Assembly: GCA_016182805.1 (NCBI GenBank)
Contig: JACPFV010000008.1
Span: 34,781 to 98,780 of the forward strand
Direction: 5' to 3'
DNA: 64,000 nt
Source: Gammaproteobacteria bacterium
GTDB taxonomy: Bacteria > Pseudomonadota > Gammaproteobacteria > Nevskiales > Nevskiaceae
Shown: one piece after another, positions 19,240 to 28,300 of the stretch
How the letters are laid out: each line of letters opens with the position of its first letter
How positions within the stretch are numbered: the first letter of the stretch is position 1
Program-made: the position numbers and the translations under genes
Notes under the pieces: model-generated
What the model saw: the letters and a program-made list of their open reading frames with translations, nothing else
Database searches by the model: none
What the model was told of the DNA's origin: nothing

Positions 19240-20892
19240 ATGAACCAGCCAGAACTGTCCGCCTTCATCTGGTCGGTCGCCGACCTACTGCGCGGCGACT
19301 ACAAGCAATCCGAGTACGGGAAGGTCATCCTGCCGTTCACGGTTCTTCGCCGTCTGGATTGCGTGCTGGAGCCGTCCAAGAAGGCGGTTCTGGCCGAATT
19401 TGAGGCCAAGGCCAAGGCAGGGCTGAATCCCGAACCCTTCCTGCTCCGCAAGGCCGGGCAGAGTTTCTACAACACCTCGCCGCTGGACCTGAAGAAACTG
19501 GTCGGCGACCAGGACCACATCCGAGAAAACCTCTACAGCTACCTTCAGGGCTTCTCGCCGAACGTCCGGGATATTTTCGAGCGGTTCGAATTCCACGCAC
19601 AGATCGACCGCCTGGCCAAGGCGCGCTTGCTGTACCAAGTTACGGAAAAGTTTGCCGGCATCGATCTGCACCCGGAGGCGGTCGACAACCACCAGATGGG
19701 GCTGGTCTTCGAGGAGCTGATCCGCAAGTTTGCGGAAATCTCCAACGAGACCGCCGGTGAGCACTTCACCCCGCGCGAAGTCATCCGCCTGATGGTCAAC
19801 CTGATCTTCGTCGAGGACGACGACGTGTTATCCAAGCCCGGCGTCGTACGCACGATTTATGACCCAACGGCCGGCACGGGTGGCATGCTCAGCATCGCCG
19901 GCGAGTACCTGGAAGAGCACAACCCCAAGGCCCGGCTTACCGTCTTCGGCCAGGAACTCAACCCCGAGTCCTACGCCATCTGCAAGGCGGACATGCTCAT
20001 CAAGGGCCAGGACGTGGCCAATATCGCTTTCGGCAATACGCTATCCGAGGACGGACACCACGGCTGGCACTTCGACTACATGCTGTCCAATCCGCCGTTC
20101 GGCGTGGAATGGAAGAAGGTCGAGAAAGAAGTCCGCAAGGAACACGAGCAGCAGGGTTTCAACGGCCGCTTCGGCCCCGGCCTGCCGCGCGTCTCCGACG
20201 GCTCGATGCTGTTCCTGCTGCACCTGCTCGCAAAAATGCGCCCGGCCAAGGACGGAGGCAGCCGCTTCGGCATCGTCCTCAACGGCTCGCCGCTGTTCAC
20301 CGGCGGCGCGTGTTCGGGCTTATCCGAAATGCGCCGCGACGTGCTGGCGATCGACCTGCTTGATGCCATCGTCGGCCTGCCGACCGACCTGTGCTACAAC
20401 ACGGGGACTTCCACCTACGTCTGGGGCAGCAAGCGCAAGGAACTGTCGGATGCGCATATCGAGCGCATCACCCGCCTGTTCGGCGAGTTCGCCGAAGCGA
20501 GCAAGGACGGCAAGCCCATCAGCCGCATCTTCCGCAACGAGGACTTCGGCTACCGCACGATCACCGTCGAGCGACCGCTGAAGGACGAGCACGGCAAGCC
20601 GGTACTCGGAGCCAAGGGCAAGCAGAAAGGCAAACCGCAAGCGGACGCCAGCCTGCGCGATACCGAGAACGTCCCGCTGAAGGAAGACGTGGAAGCGTAT
20701 TTCCGTCGTGAGGTGCTGCCGCACGCGCCAGACGCCTGGATAGACCATGACAAGACGAAGGTGGGCTACGAAATCCCGTTCAACCGGCACTTCTACGTGT
20801 TCAAGCCGCCGCGGCCGCTGGCGGAGATTGACGCCGAGCTGAAGGCCTGCACGGATCGGATCAAATCGATGATCGAGGGATTGTCGACATGA
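19240..20892 (+). CDS. hsdM: type I restriction-modification methylase subunit HsdM (probable internal deletion)
   Basis: A 550-aa N6-adenine methylase subunit. Visible: the N-terminal HsdM helical domain ([20 protein letters not shown]), [14 protein letters not shown], the SAM motif [10 protein letters not shown] (from residue 208), NPPF catalytic motif at 284-287, and GSPLFTGG. After [12 protein letters not shown] (ending at residue 395) the sequence jumps straight to [12 protein letters not shown]. Relatives I know have about 30 more residues here (VLTN...MRKSL), so an in-frame deletion is likely. It may lower or abolish activity. HsdM works with HsdS to methylate and with HsdR to restrict. 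Confidence 0.9.
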   Translation: MNQPELSAFIWSVADLLRGDYKQSEYGKVILPFTVLRRLDCVLEPSKKAVLAEFEAKAKAGLNPEPFLLRKAGQSFYNTSPLDLKKLVGDQDHIRENLYSYLQGFSPNVRDIFERFEFHAQIDRLAKARLLYQVTEKFAGIDLHPEAVDNHQMGLVFEELIRKFAEISNETAGEHFTPREVIRLMVNLIFVEDDDVLSKPGVVRTIYDPTAGTGGMLSIAGEYLEEHNPKARLTVFGQELNPESYAICKADMLIKGQDVANIAFGNTLSEDGHHGWHFDYMLSNPPFGVEWKKVEKEVRKEHEQQGFNGRFGPGLPRVSDGSMLFLLHLLAKMRPAKDGGSRFGIVLNGSPLFTGGACSGLSEMRRDVLAIDLLDAIVGLPTDLCYNTGTSTYVWGSKRKELSDAHIERITRLFGEFAEASKDGKPISRIFRNEDFGYRTITVERPLKDEHGKPVLGAKGKQKGKPQADASLRDTENVPLKEDVEAYFRREVLPHAPDAWIDHDKTKVGYEIPFNRHFYVFKPPRPLAEIDAELKACTDRIKSMIEGLST

Positions 20893-20951
20893 GGCCTTCG
20901 CGCCCGGCCGCCGCGATTGCCCGCCTGTAGTCGCTCGAATACACTGCCGTC

Positions 20952-21248
20952 GTGTTCACGGTCAAACTCACCGGCGAGTTCAACGCCTGGTTTTCCGGGG
21001 TCAAGGACGGCATGACGCGCCGCCGTCTCGGTCGCCGGCTGGAAAAGGCGCAGTTGGGCCAGCTTGGCGATGTCAAACCGGTGGGTAGGGGCGTCATGGA
21101 GATGCGCGAATTCTTCGGTCCCGGCTGGCGCATGTATTACGTGCTGCGCGGCAAGACCCTGATCGTGATGCTCGGCGGCGGTGACAAGTCAACGCAAGCC
21201 GCCGATATCGCCAAGGCCGTCAAGCTGGCGGCCCTGCTTGAGGATTGA
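20952..21248 (+). CDS. higB: HigB/RelE-type toxin
   Basis: A 98-aa toxin of the HigB/RelE superfamily (the addiction-module killer group), expected to cleave mRNA on the ribosome. It starts with GTG at 20952. Key blocks are LTGEFNAWFSGVKDGMTRRR, GDVKPVGRGVMEMREFFGPG, WRMYYVLRGKTLIVMLGGGD and KSTQAADIAKAV; the MEMRE...GWRMYY core is diagnostic. The antitoxin gene begins 5 nt after the stop, so they form a toxin-first operon. It lies between hsdM and hsdS, an unusual interruption of the modification genes. Confidence 0.88.
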   Translation: MFTVKLTGEFNAWFSGVKDGMTRRRLGRRLEKAQLGQLGDVKPVGRGVMEMREFFGPGWRMYYVLRGKTLIVMLGGGDKSTQAADIAKAVKLAALLED

Positions 21249-21252
21249 GGCC

Positions 21253-21552
21253 ATGAGAAAGCGAATCAAGGTTTCCAAACTTCCGGAGTTCGATATGGCC
21301 GAGCACCTGGAAGACGAGCGCGCCGTCGCCGAATACCTGAGCGTCGTGATGGAGGAGAACGATCCCTCCGCGCTGGCGCAGGCGCTCGGCACCGTCGCCC
21401 GCGCGCGCGGGATGAGCGAGATCGCCAAGGCCACCGGCCTGGGGCGCGAAGCCTTGTACAAGGCCCTGCGTCCCGGCGCCCAGCCGCGCTTCGACACCGT
21501 GCAGCGCGTCTGCGCCGCGCTCGGCGTGCGGCTGACGGCGGTGCCGAGTTAA
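21253..21552 (+). CDS. higA: HigA-type HTH antitoxin
   Basis: A 99-aa antitoxin. The ATG at 21253 (MRKRIKVSKLPEFDMAEHL) is 5 nt after higB. The Xre-like helix-turn-helix occupies the C-terminal half (MSEIAKATGLGREALYKALR, then PRFDTVQRVCAALGVRL). The N-terminal FDMAEHLEDERAVAEYLS is the segment that typically contacts the toxin. It should neutralise HigB and repress the higBA promoter. A hairpin terminator follows (21606-21648). Confidence 0.9.
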   Translation: MRKRIKVSKLPEFDMAEHLEDERAVAEYLSVVMEENDPSALAQALGTVARARGMSEIAKATGLGREALYKALRPGAQPRFDTVQRVCAALGVRLTAVPS

Positions 21553-21605
21553 AGGCCGGCGCTTCGCGATCGTGACAGGCGCCCCTTACACCGCCGGCAA
21601 CAACA

Positions 21606-21648
21606 CCCGCCACGCCTCTCCACGGAAGCGCACCAGGGCGGGTTTTTT
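21606..21648 (+). terminator. terminator between higA and hsdS
   Basis: CCCGCC (21606-21611) can pair with GGCGGG (21637-21642), one more A-T pair extends it, and six T residues follow at once (21643-21648). The 25-nt loop could fold further. Placed 54 nt after higA and ending just upstream of hsdS, it would partly uncouple hsdS transcription from hsdM-higBA and so could lower specificity-subunit supply. Confidence 0.65.
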
Positions 21649-21666
21649 CTTGGTCGGAGACGCTCA

Positions 21667-22998
21667 ATGAGCTTTCCGCGCTATCCCGAATACAAGGACA
21701 GCGGCGTCGAGTGGTTAGGGGCGGTGCCGGCGCATTGGGCTGTTTGGTCGGTCAAGCGCGTCGCGATGCTTGCATCCGGTGACTCGATCAGCAGTGATTC
21801 GATTCGAGCAGACGGCGAGTTTCCGGTATTCGGAGGAAACGGCCTTCGCGGATACACAGAAAGTTTCACGCACGAAGGCACATACCCGTTGATCGGCAGG
21901 CAGGGAGCCCTTTGTGGAAACGTCAACTATGCAAGTGGAAGATTTTGGGCTTCGGAGCACGCCGTCGTAGTGAGACCCGTCGAGGGCGTAAACCCCTTCT
22001 GGTTGGGCGAGACGCTCCGCGCGATGAATCTGAATCAGTACTCGGTCTCTGCCGCTCAGCCAGGACTCGCTGTTGAGGCAATAGGCAAACTGCGATTGCC
22101 AGTGCCTCCGACTGCCGAGCAAACCGCCATCGCCGCCTTCCTCGACCGCGAAACTGCCAAGATTGACGCGCTGGTGGCGGAGCAGGAAAAGCTGATCGCG
22201 CTGCTCAAGGGGAAGCGTCAGGCCGTAATTTCCCACGCCGTCACCAAGGGCCTGGCAAATTTGCCGGGAGCAAATTTGAACGCCGCCGCAGGCGGCGGCC
22301 CGAAGGGCGAGGGCACGGATAGCCCGAGTAATCCCGATGCGCCGATGAAGCCCTCCGGTATCGAGTGGTTGGGGGATGTACCGGCGCATTGGGAGGTTGT
22401 TCGCATGGCGACTCTGTTTCGAGAGGCGTCCGATATCGGCGGCGACAATCTGCCAATTCTCAGCGTTTCAATTCATGACGGCGTGTCTGACAAAGAACTT
22501 GATGCCGATGAAATGGAGCGCAAGGTGACGCGGAGTGACGACCGCTCAATGTACAAGGCGGTCCGTCCTGGCGATCTTGCGTACAACATGATGCGCGCGT
22601 GGCAGGGAGGTTTTGGTTCTGTGACTGTTCCGGGCCAAGTCAGTCCCGCGTACATTGTTGCTAGGCCCGTACGCGAAATACGCACGGCCTTCGTCGAGCA
22701 ATTACTGAGAACGCCTCAGGCCGTCGAGCAAATGCGCCGGCACTCCCGTGGCATCACTGACTTCCGCCTGCGCCTTTACTGGGAGGAGTTCAAGAACATT
22801 TACTTGGCACTGCCAAGTCTGTCGGAGCAAGACGAAATTCTTCGGGCAATCTCAGTTCAGGTAAAACGGTTTGACGGCTTGGTGGAAGAGGCACAGAAAG
22901 CCATCACCCTCCTCAAAGAACGCCGCTCCGCCCTGATTTCCGCCGCCGTCACCGGCCAGATCGACGTGCGCGGACTCGCGATTGCAGAGGCCACATGA
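21667..22998 (+). CDS. hsdS: type I restriction specificity subunit HsdS
   Basis: A 443-aa specificity subunit with two target-recognition domains, each half of a bipartite DNA site. Both halves begin with the same element (VEWLGAVPAHWAVWSVKR near 14; IEWLGDVPAHWEVVRMAT near 232) and end with a central coiled-coil repeat (EKLIALLKGKRQAVISHAV; EAQKAITLLKERRSALIS). The DNA of the two openings is also similar (21707-21739 and 22361-22393), a site where recombination could swap domains. A Gly/Ala-rich linker (NAAAGGGPKGEG) joins the halves. Start ATG 21667; the stop overlaps the next gene by 4 nt. Confidence 0.93.
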   Translation: MSFPRYPEYKDSGVEWLGAVPAHWAVWSVKRVAMLASGDSISSDSIRADGEFPVFGGNGLRGYTESFTHEGTYPLIGRQGALCGNVNYASGRFWASEHAVVVRPVEGVNPFWLGETLRAMNLNQYSVSAAQPGLAVEAIGKLRLPVPPTAEQTAIAAFLDRETAKIDALVAEQEKLIALLKGKRQAVISHAVTKGLANLPGANLNAAAGGGPKGEGTDSPSNPDAPMKPSGIEWLGDVPAHWEVVRMATLFREASDIGGDNLPILSVSIHDGVSDKELDADEMERKVTRSDDRSMYKAVRPGDLAYNMMRAWQGGFGSVTVPGQVSPAYIVARPVREIRTAFVEQLLRTPQAVEQMRRHSRGITDFRLRLYWEEFKNIYLALPSLSEQDEILRAISVQVKRFDGLVEEAQKAITLLKERRSALISAAVTGQIDVRGLAIAEAT

Positions 22999-23873
22999 GC
23001 GCGCATCCGCAGACCATTCAGATCTTCCTGCCTTCCGGAGACCCGCAGGGCATCCGCGTGGCGGGCATCACCACCCGCATCGTTCGCTTGATCGACGTGC
23101 CACGCAGTCTTCTGCCGGATTTTCTGAAGATGCCGGAGGCGGAGCAGGTCGGCTTGTACTTTCTAGTTGGCGAAAGCGAAGACGGCGCGCAGCCGCTGGT
23201 TTACATCGGCCAAACCGGTTCCCTCGCGGAGCGCCTTGCGAACCACAATCAGAAGAAGGAGTTCTGGAATCGCGTCTTGGTCGCCGTCTCGCTGACGAAC
23301 AACATGACCGGCACGCATGCCGGGTTTCTGGAGTGGCTCTCGATCCAACAGGTCGGCAAGGCCGGCCGCTATGCGATGGAAAACGGCAATGCCGGCAGCC
23401 GGCCGCACACGCCGGCGCCGCTGGAAGCCGAGTGCATTGAGCTGCATGACACGATCCGGGTGCTGCTGGCGACACTAGGGCACCCGGTCTTCGAGCCGCT
23501 GACTCGGGCGCGCTCGAAGTCCGACGAACAAGCCTTGTTCTACTGCCGCGCATCCGAGGCCGATGCGCGCGGCCTGTTCACGGAAGAAGGCTTCGTGGTG
23601 CTCAAGGGATCGAGCGGCCGAGCCGGGACCGTTCCTTCGTTTCAGAGACACGGGTACCAGAGGGTGCGGGATCGACTGCTTGAACAAGGCGTGCTGATCG
23701 AAAATGACGGGCGGATTCAGTTTGAGCGCGATCATCTGTTTGCTTCGCCCAGCGCTGCTGCCGCCTGCGTCACGGGCCGGACGGCCAATGGGCTGATCGA
23801 GTGGAAGGACGCGAAGGGCCGGACCCTGAACGAAATCCGTGGAACGCCTGGCGGAGCGTCCGATGAAGCTTGA
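22995..23873 (+). CDS. GIY-YIG nuclease-like protein with DUF4357
   Basis: A 292-aa protein starting 4 nt inside hsdS (ATGA overlap). The N-terminal half contains GLYFLVGESE then LVYIGQTGSLAERLANH, the GIY-YIG nuclease signature (as GLYFL...VYIGQT), followed by NNMTGTHAGFLEWLSIQ in the position of later nuclease motifs. The C-terminus, ANGLIEWKDAKGRTLNE, is a DUF4357 domain. Such GIY-YIG/DUF4357 proteins are often found beside type I restriction genes. The role is not known; it may be a nicking or accessory nuclease. It overlaps fic by 11 nt. Confidence 0.85.
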   Translation: MSAHPQTIQIFLPSGDPQGIRVAGITTRIVRLIDVPRSLLPDFLKMPEAEQVGLYFLVGESEDGAQPLVYIGQTGSLAERLANHNQKKEFWNRVLVAVSLTNNMTGTHAGFLEWLSIQQVGKAGRYAMENGNAGSRPHTPAPLEAECIELHDTIRVLLATLGHPVFEPLTRARSKSDEQALFYCRASEADARGLFTEEGFVVLKGSSGRAGTVPSFQRHGYQRVRDRLLEQGVLIENDGRIQFERDHLFASPSAAAACVTGRTANGLIEWKDAKGRTLNEIRGTPGGASDEA

Positions 23874-24996
23874 AACCTTCACGGCCGGACGCTGGGCGCA
23901 GCGGATGCAGTACAAGAGCTTCGAACCCGTGCCGGTCAACCACGAATGGAGCTGGGAAGACGCGACGATCAACGCGCTGTTGGAGAAAGCCAACCGCGCG
24001 CTGGGGGAGTTGAATGCGTTTTCGCTGATCGTGCCGGACGTGGACCTGTTTATCCGCATGCACGTGGTCAAGGAGGCGCAGACGTCCAGCCGCATCGAAG
24101 GCACGCAGACGGGTATCGATGAAGCACTGCTACCCGAGGAGGCGATCCTGCCGGAAAAGCGCGACGACTGGCGCGAGGTGCAAAACTACATCCGGGCGAT
24201 CAACACAGCGGTCGAGGAACTTGACCGTCTGCCGCTTTCCAACCGTCTGCTCAAGAAGACGCATTCCATCCTGATGGACGGCGTGCGCGGTGAGCGCAAG
24301 GCGCCCGGCGAATTCCGCAGCAGCCAGAACTGGATTGGCGGCTCCGGACTCGCGGACGCGGCGTTCATTCCGCCTCACCACGAGGGCGTGCCGGCGCTGA
24401 TGAGCGACCTGGAGAAGTTGTGGCACAACGAGGCCATCACCGTGCCGAACCTGGTACGGGTGGCGATCAGCCATTACCAGTTCGAGACCATCCACCCATT
24501 TCTCGATGGCAACGGTCGCATCGGCCGTCTGCTGATCCCGCTGTATCTGATCAGCCATGGCCTTTTGGCCAAGCCTTCGCTGTACCTATCCGATTTCTTC
24601 GAGCGCAACCGGGCGAGCTACTACGACGCGCTGATGCGGGTGCGGGTTTCGAACGACATGATCCATTGGATCCGCTTCTTCCTGTCCGGTGTGGCGGAGA
24701 CGGCCGGAAAGGGGCGCGATGTTTTCCGCAAGATCTTGGAATTGCGCACGGAAGCGGATCGGTTGGTGCAAGGGCTCGGCAAGCGGGCAGCACTGGCGCA
24801 ACGCGCGATGCAGGCGTTCTACTCGGCGCCGATGATGACGGCGGCGGAGCTGACCGATCGTCTGGACGTCACGCACCCAACCGCCAACAGCCTGATTCGC
24901 GAACTCATTCGGCTCGGGCTGCTGGTCGAGATTACCGGGCAGCGCAAGGGACGAGCGTACTCATTCGAGCGTTACATTGGCCTGTTTCTAATGTAA
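23863..24996 (+). CDS. Fic-family adenylyltransferase with self-inhibitory motif and winged helix
   Basis: A 377-aa Fic protein, an enzyme class that usually transfers AMP to hydroxyl side chains. Present: the N-terminal Fic_N region, the inhibitory motif SSRIEG (residues 75-80, matching S-x3-E-G), and the catalytic HPFLDGNGRIGR at 211-222 with the essential His211. The C-terminal ~80 residues (MMTAAELTDRLDVTHPTANS, LIRELIRLGLLVEIT) form a winged HTH, so it may bind DNA. The start ATG 23863 overlaps the preceding gene. Fic genes occur inside some type I loci; the substrate here is unknown. Confidence 0.92.
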   Translation: MKLETFTAGRWAQRMQYKSFEPVPVNHEWSWEDATINALLEKANRALGELNAFSLIVPDVDLFIRMHVVKEAQTSSRIEGTQTGIDEALLPEEAILPEKRDDWREVQNYIRAINTAVEELDRLPLSNRLLKKTHSILMDGVRGERKAPGEFRSSQNWIGGSGLADAAFIPPHHEGVPALMSDLEKLWHNEAITVPNLVRVAISHYQFETIHPFLDGNGRIGRLLIPLYLISHGLLAKPSLYLSDFFERNRASYYDALMRVRVSNDMIHWIRFFLSGVAETAGKGRDVFRKILELRTEADRLVQGLGKRAALAQRAMQAFYSAPMMTAAELTDRLDVTHPTANSLIRELIRLGLLVEITGQRKGRAYSFERYIGLFLM

Positions 24997-25018
24997 AGAA
25001 AAGGCGCCTTCTTTACAT
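24991..25018 (+). promoter_or_regulatory. 10-bp perfect inverted repeat at the fic-hsdR junction, possible operator
   Basis: Arms ATGTAAAGAA (24991-25000) and TTCTTTACAT (25009-25018) flank AAGGCGCC. The left arm contains the fic stop codon. hsdR starts 36 nt further on. The T content after the right arm is too low for a strong terminator, so an operator is more likely. The winged helix at the Fic C-terminus is the obvious candidate to bind it, which would let Fic tune hsdR expression. This is inference. Confidence 0.5.
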
Positions 25019-25053
25019 TGGAGGTCAGCCAAGGAAAAGTTGGGGAGGGCGGC

Positions 25054-28000
25054 GTGGGGCTGCACAACGAGATCGAGTTCGAGAACGATATTTGCGCCCA
25101 CCTCGCCGCGCACGGCTGGCTGTATGCGGAGAAGGATGCCGCCGCCTACGACCGGGCTCGCGCACTGTTTCCGGCAGACGTCGTCGCCTGGGTGCAGGCC
25201 TCGCAGCCGAAAGCCTGGGAGGCCCTGAGCAAGAGTCACGGCGCCGCCGCGGAATCGGTGTTGCTGGATCGCGTCCGCAAACAAATCGATGACCGTGGCG
25301 CGCTCGATGTGATCCGCCACGGCATCGAAGTGGTCGGGCTTCGGCAGTCCCTGGCCCTGGTGCAGTTCAAGCCGGCGCTGGCGATGAACGCCGACATCGT
25401 GGCCAAGTACCAGGCCAATCGCCTGCGTGTCGTGCGGCAGGTGAAATATTCGTTGCACAACGAGAACTGCACCGACCTGGTGTTGTTTCTCAACGGCATC
25501 CCGGTGGCGACGGTCGAACTCAAAACCGACTTCACGCAGAGCGTTGAAGACGCCGTCGATCAATACCGCTTCGACCGCCACCCACGGCCGAAGGGGCAGC
25601 CCGCCACCGAGCCGCTGCTGGAGTTTCCACGCGGTGCGCTCGTGCACTTCGCGGTCAGCAACAGCGAAGTGCGGATGACGACGAAGCTCGCCGGCCCGGC
25701 AACGCAGTTTCTGCCCTTCAATCGGGGCGACGGCGGCGCGGCCGGCAATCCGGTGAATCCGAACGGTCATCGCACCGCGTACTTGTGGGAGCGCGTCTGG
25801 GCGCGGCAAAGCTGGCTGGAGATTCTGGGCCGCTACGTCGTCGCGCCCCGTGACGACAGGAAGAAGATCAAGGCCATCGTCTTTCCGCGATTCCATCAGC
25901 TCGACGCCACGCGGCAGCTCGTTGCGGCGGTCACGCGGGAGGGACCCGGGCAGAAGTACCTGATCCAGCACTCCGCCGGTTCCGGCAAGACGAATTCCAT
26001 CGCCTGGAGCGCGCACTTTCTTGCCGACCTGCACGATGCCGAGCACCGCAAGATGTTCGATACGGTTCTCGTGGTCAGCGACCGGACCGTGTTGGATTCC
26101 CAGCTTCAGGAGGCGATCTTCGACTTCCAGCGCACGACAGGCGTCGTGGCGACGGTCAACGGCGAAGGCGACTCCAAGAGCGCGCAGCTTGCGCGGGCAC
26201 TGGCCGAAAACAAGAAGATCATCGTCTGCACCATCCAGACGTTTCCGTTCGCGCTGGCGACAGTGCAGGAACTTGCCGCGACGCAGGGCAAGCGCTTTGC
26301 CGTGATCGCCGACGAGGCGCACAGCTCGCAGACCGGCGAGGCTGCATCGAAGCTCAAGCAGGTACTGTCCGCCGAAGAACTCAAGGCGCTGGAAGACGGT
26401 GGCGAAATCAGCGCCGAGGACGTGCTTGCCGCACAGATGTCCGCAAGGGTCGCGGACAAGGGCATCACCTATGTCGCCTTCACGGCAACCCCGAAAGCCA
26501 AGACTCTGGAGTTGTTCGGGCGGCGTCCGCAGCCGGAGCGGCCGGTGGGTCCGGACAATCTTCCGGCGCCGTTCCACGTCTATTCGATGCGCCAAGCCAT
26601 CGAGGAGGGTTTCATCCTCGATGTGCTGAAGAACTACACGCCGTACAAGCTGGCCTTCCGGCTTGCGACCGGCGGCCGGGAGTTCGACGACAAGGCGGTC
26701 GAGCGCAACGAGGCAATGAAAGGCCTGATGCGCTGGGTTCGCTTGCATCCCTACAACATTGCCAGCAAGGTGCAGATCGTTGTCGAGCACTTCCGCGAAA
26801 ACGTCGCGCCGCTACTCGACGGCTACGCGAAGGCAATGGTGGTGTTGGCCAGCCGGCAGGAGGCCGTCCGCTGGCAACTCGCGATCGACAAATACATCAA
26901 GAGCCAGGGCTACCGGATCGGCACGCTGGTGGCGTTTTCCGGCGAGGTCCTCGATAAGGAATCGGGCCCGGACTCCTTCACCGAGCATTCGAAAGAGCTG
27001 AACCCGAACCTGAAGGGCCGCGATATCCGGCAGGCCTTTGCCGGCGACGAGTACCAGATTCTGCTCGTCGCAAACAAATTCCAGACCGGTTTTGACCAGC
27101 CGTTGCTGTGCGGCATGTACGTCGACAAGCGACTGGCCGGCATCCAGGCGGTGCAGACGCTCTCCCGCCTGAACCGCGCCTATCCGGGCAAGGACACGAC
27201 CTACGTGCTGGACTTCGTGAACGATCCGCAAGAAGTGCTCGCGGCGTTCAAGACGTACCACGAAACGGCGGAGCTGGAAGGCGTAACGGATCCCAACCTG
27301 GTGTACGACCTGCGCGCCAAGCTGGATGCGCTGGGCCACTACGACGAGCACGAGGTCGAACGTGTCGTTAAGGCCGAGATCAACCCCAAGGGCACGCAGG
27401 CTGAGCTGTCGGCGGCGATCGAGCCGGTTGCCGACCGACTGCTGAAGCGTTACCGGGCCGCCCGCGATGTGCTGCACGTGGCGCGGACAAAATCGGACGC
27501 GAACGCCGAGCAGTCGGCAAAGAACGAGATGAACGCGCTGGTGATGTTCAAGCGCGACATCGGTACGTTTGGCCGTGTGTACGCATTCCTTTCGCAGATC
27601 TTCGATTACGGCAACACCGCGCTGGAGAAGCGGGCCATCTTCTACAAACGCCTGCTCCCGCTGCTGGAATTCGGTCGAGAACGCGAGACGGTCGATTTAT
27701 CCAAGGTCGTACTGACGCACCACAAGCTGCGCCGCCAAGGTGCTTCGGCGCTGAACCTGTACTCGGTGCAAGCCGAGAAGCTGCTGCCGATGACCGAAGC
27801 CGGCGCCGGCGAAGTCCGCGAGCCGGAAAAGGCGTATCTGAGCGAAATCATCGCGCGGGTCAACGATTTGTTCGAGGGCGAACTGACCGACGATGACAAG
27901 CTCGTTTACGTGAACAACGTGCTCAAGGGCAAGCTTCTGGAGTCGGAAGTGCTTATTGCCCAAGCGAAGAGCAACACGAAAGAGCAGTTCGCGAACTCGC

Positions 28001-28194
28001 CCGACCTTGCGACCGAGATTCTCAACGCGATCATGGACGCCCTGGCCGCGCATACCACAATGAGCAAGCAGGCCCTGGACTCCGAGAAGGTGCGAATCGG
28101 CCTCAAGGAGATTCTATTGGGACCTGCCCACCTTTATGAGGCACTGCTTGAGCGTGGAGCAGAAGTCGAGCGCCGGAAAAGCGAGGTTGGTTAA
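25054..28194 (+). CDS. hsdR: type I restriction endonuclease subunit HsdR
   Basis: A 1046-aa motor-nuclease. I prefer GTG 25054 (a GGGGAGGG element lies just upstream); TTG 25018 is also in frame. The N-terminal nuclease domain has Asp141 (CTDLVLFLNG) and Glu155-x-Lys157 (ATVELKTD). The helicase follows: SAGSGKTNS (Lys312, Walker A), DEAHSSQTG (420-428), YVAFTATPKAKT and QTGFDQPLLCGMYVDKRLAG with QTLSRLNRAYPGK. The C-terminal helical domain binds the methylase core. With HsdM and HsdS it translocates and cuts unmodified DNA. It closes the island; 106 nt separate it from the ROK gene. Confidence 0.95.
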   Translation: MGLHNEIEFENDICAHLAAHGWLYAEKDAAAYDRARALFPADVVAWVQASQPKAWEALSKSHGAAAESVLLDRVRKQIDDRGALDVIRHGIEVVGLRQSLALVQFKPALAMNADIVAKYQANRLRVVRQVKYSLHNENCTDLVLFLNGIPVATVELKTDFTQSVEDAVDQYRFDRHPRPKGQPATEPLLEFPRGALVHFAVSNSEVRMTTKLAGPATQFLPFNRGDGGAAGNPVNPNGHRTAYLWERVWARQSWLEILGRYVVAPRDDRKKIKAIVFPRFHQLDATRQLVAAVTREGPGQKYLIQHSAGSGKTNSIAWSAHFLADLHDAEHRKMFDTVLVVSDRTVLDSQLQEAIFDFQRTTGVVATVNGEGDSKSAQLARALAENKKIIVCTIQTFPFALATVQELAATQGKRFAVIADEAHSSQTGEAASKLKQVLSAEELKALEDGGEISAEDVLAAQMSARVADKGITYVAFTATPKAKTLELFGRRPQPERPVGPDNLPAPFHVYSMRQAIEEGFILDVLKNYTPYKLAFRLATGGREFDDKAVERNEAMKGLMRWVRLHPYNIASKVQIVVEHFRENVAPLLDGYAKAMVVLASRQEAVRWQLAIDKYIKSQGYRIGTLVAFSGEVLDKESGPDSFTEHSKELNPNLKGRDIRQAFAGDEYQILLVANKFQTGFDQPLLCGMYVDKRLAGIQAVQTLSRLNRAYPGKDTTYVLDFVNDPQEVLAAFKTYHETAELEGVTDPNLVYDLRAKLDALGHYDEHEVERVVKAEINPKGTQAELSAAIEPVADRLLKRYRAARDVLHVARTKSDANAEQSAKNEMNALVMFKRDIGTFGRVYAFLSQIFDYGNTALEKRAIFYKRLLPLLEFGRERETVDLSKVVLTHHKLRRQGASALNLYSVQAEKLLPMTEAGAGEVREPEKAYLSEIIARVNDLFEGELTDDDKLVYVNNVLKGKLLESEVLIAQAKSNTKEQFANSPDLATEILNAIMDALAAHTTMSKQALDSEKVRIGLKEILLGPAHLYEALLERGAEVERRKSEVG

Positions 28195-28300
28195 CTGCCG
28201 TGCTTTCCGAATTCAGCTCCAGGGCGGCGGCTGAACGTGCGTAGGTGCATGCGTAGCCAGAAAATTTCCGCCGAACAGGTTTTCTTTATGAATCAGCGCC

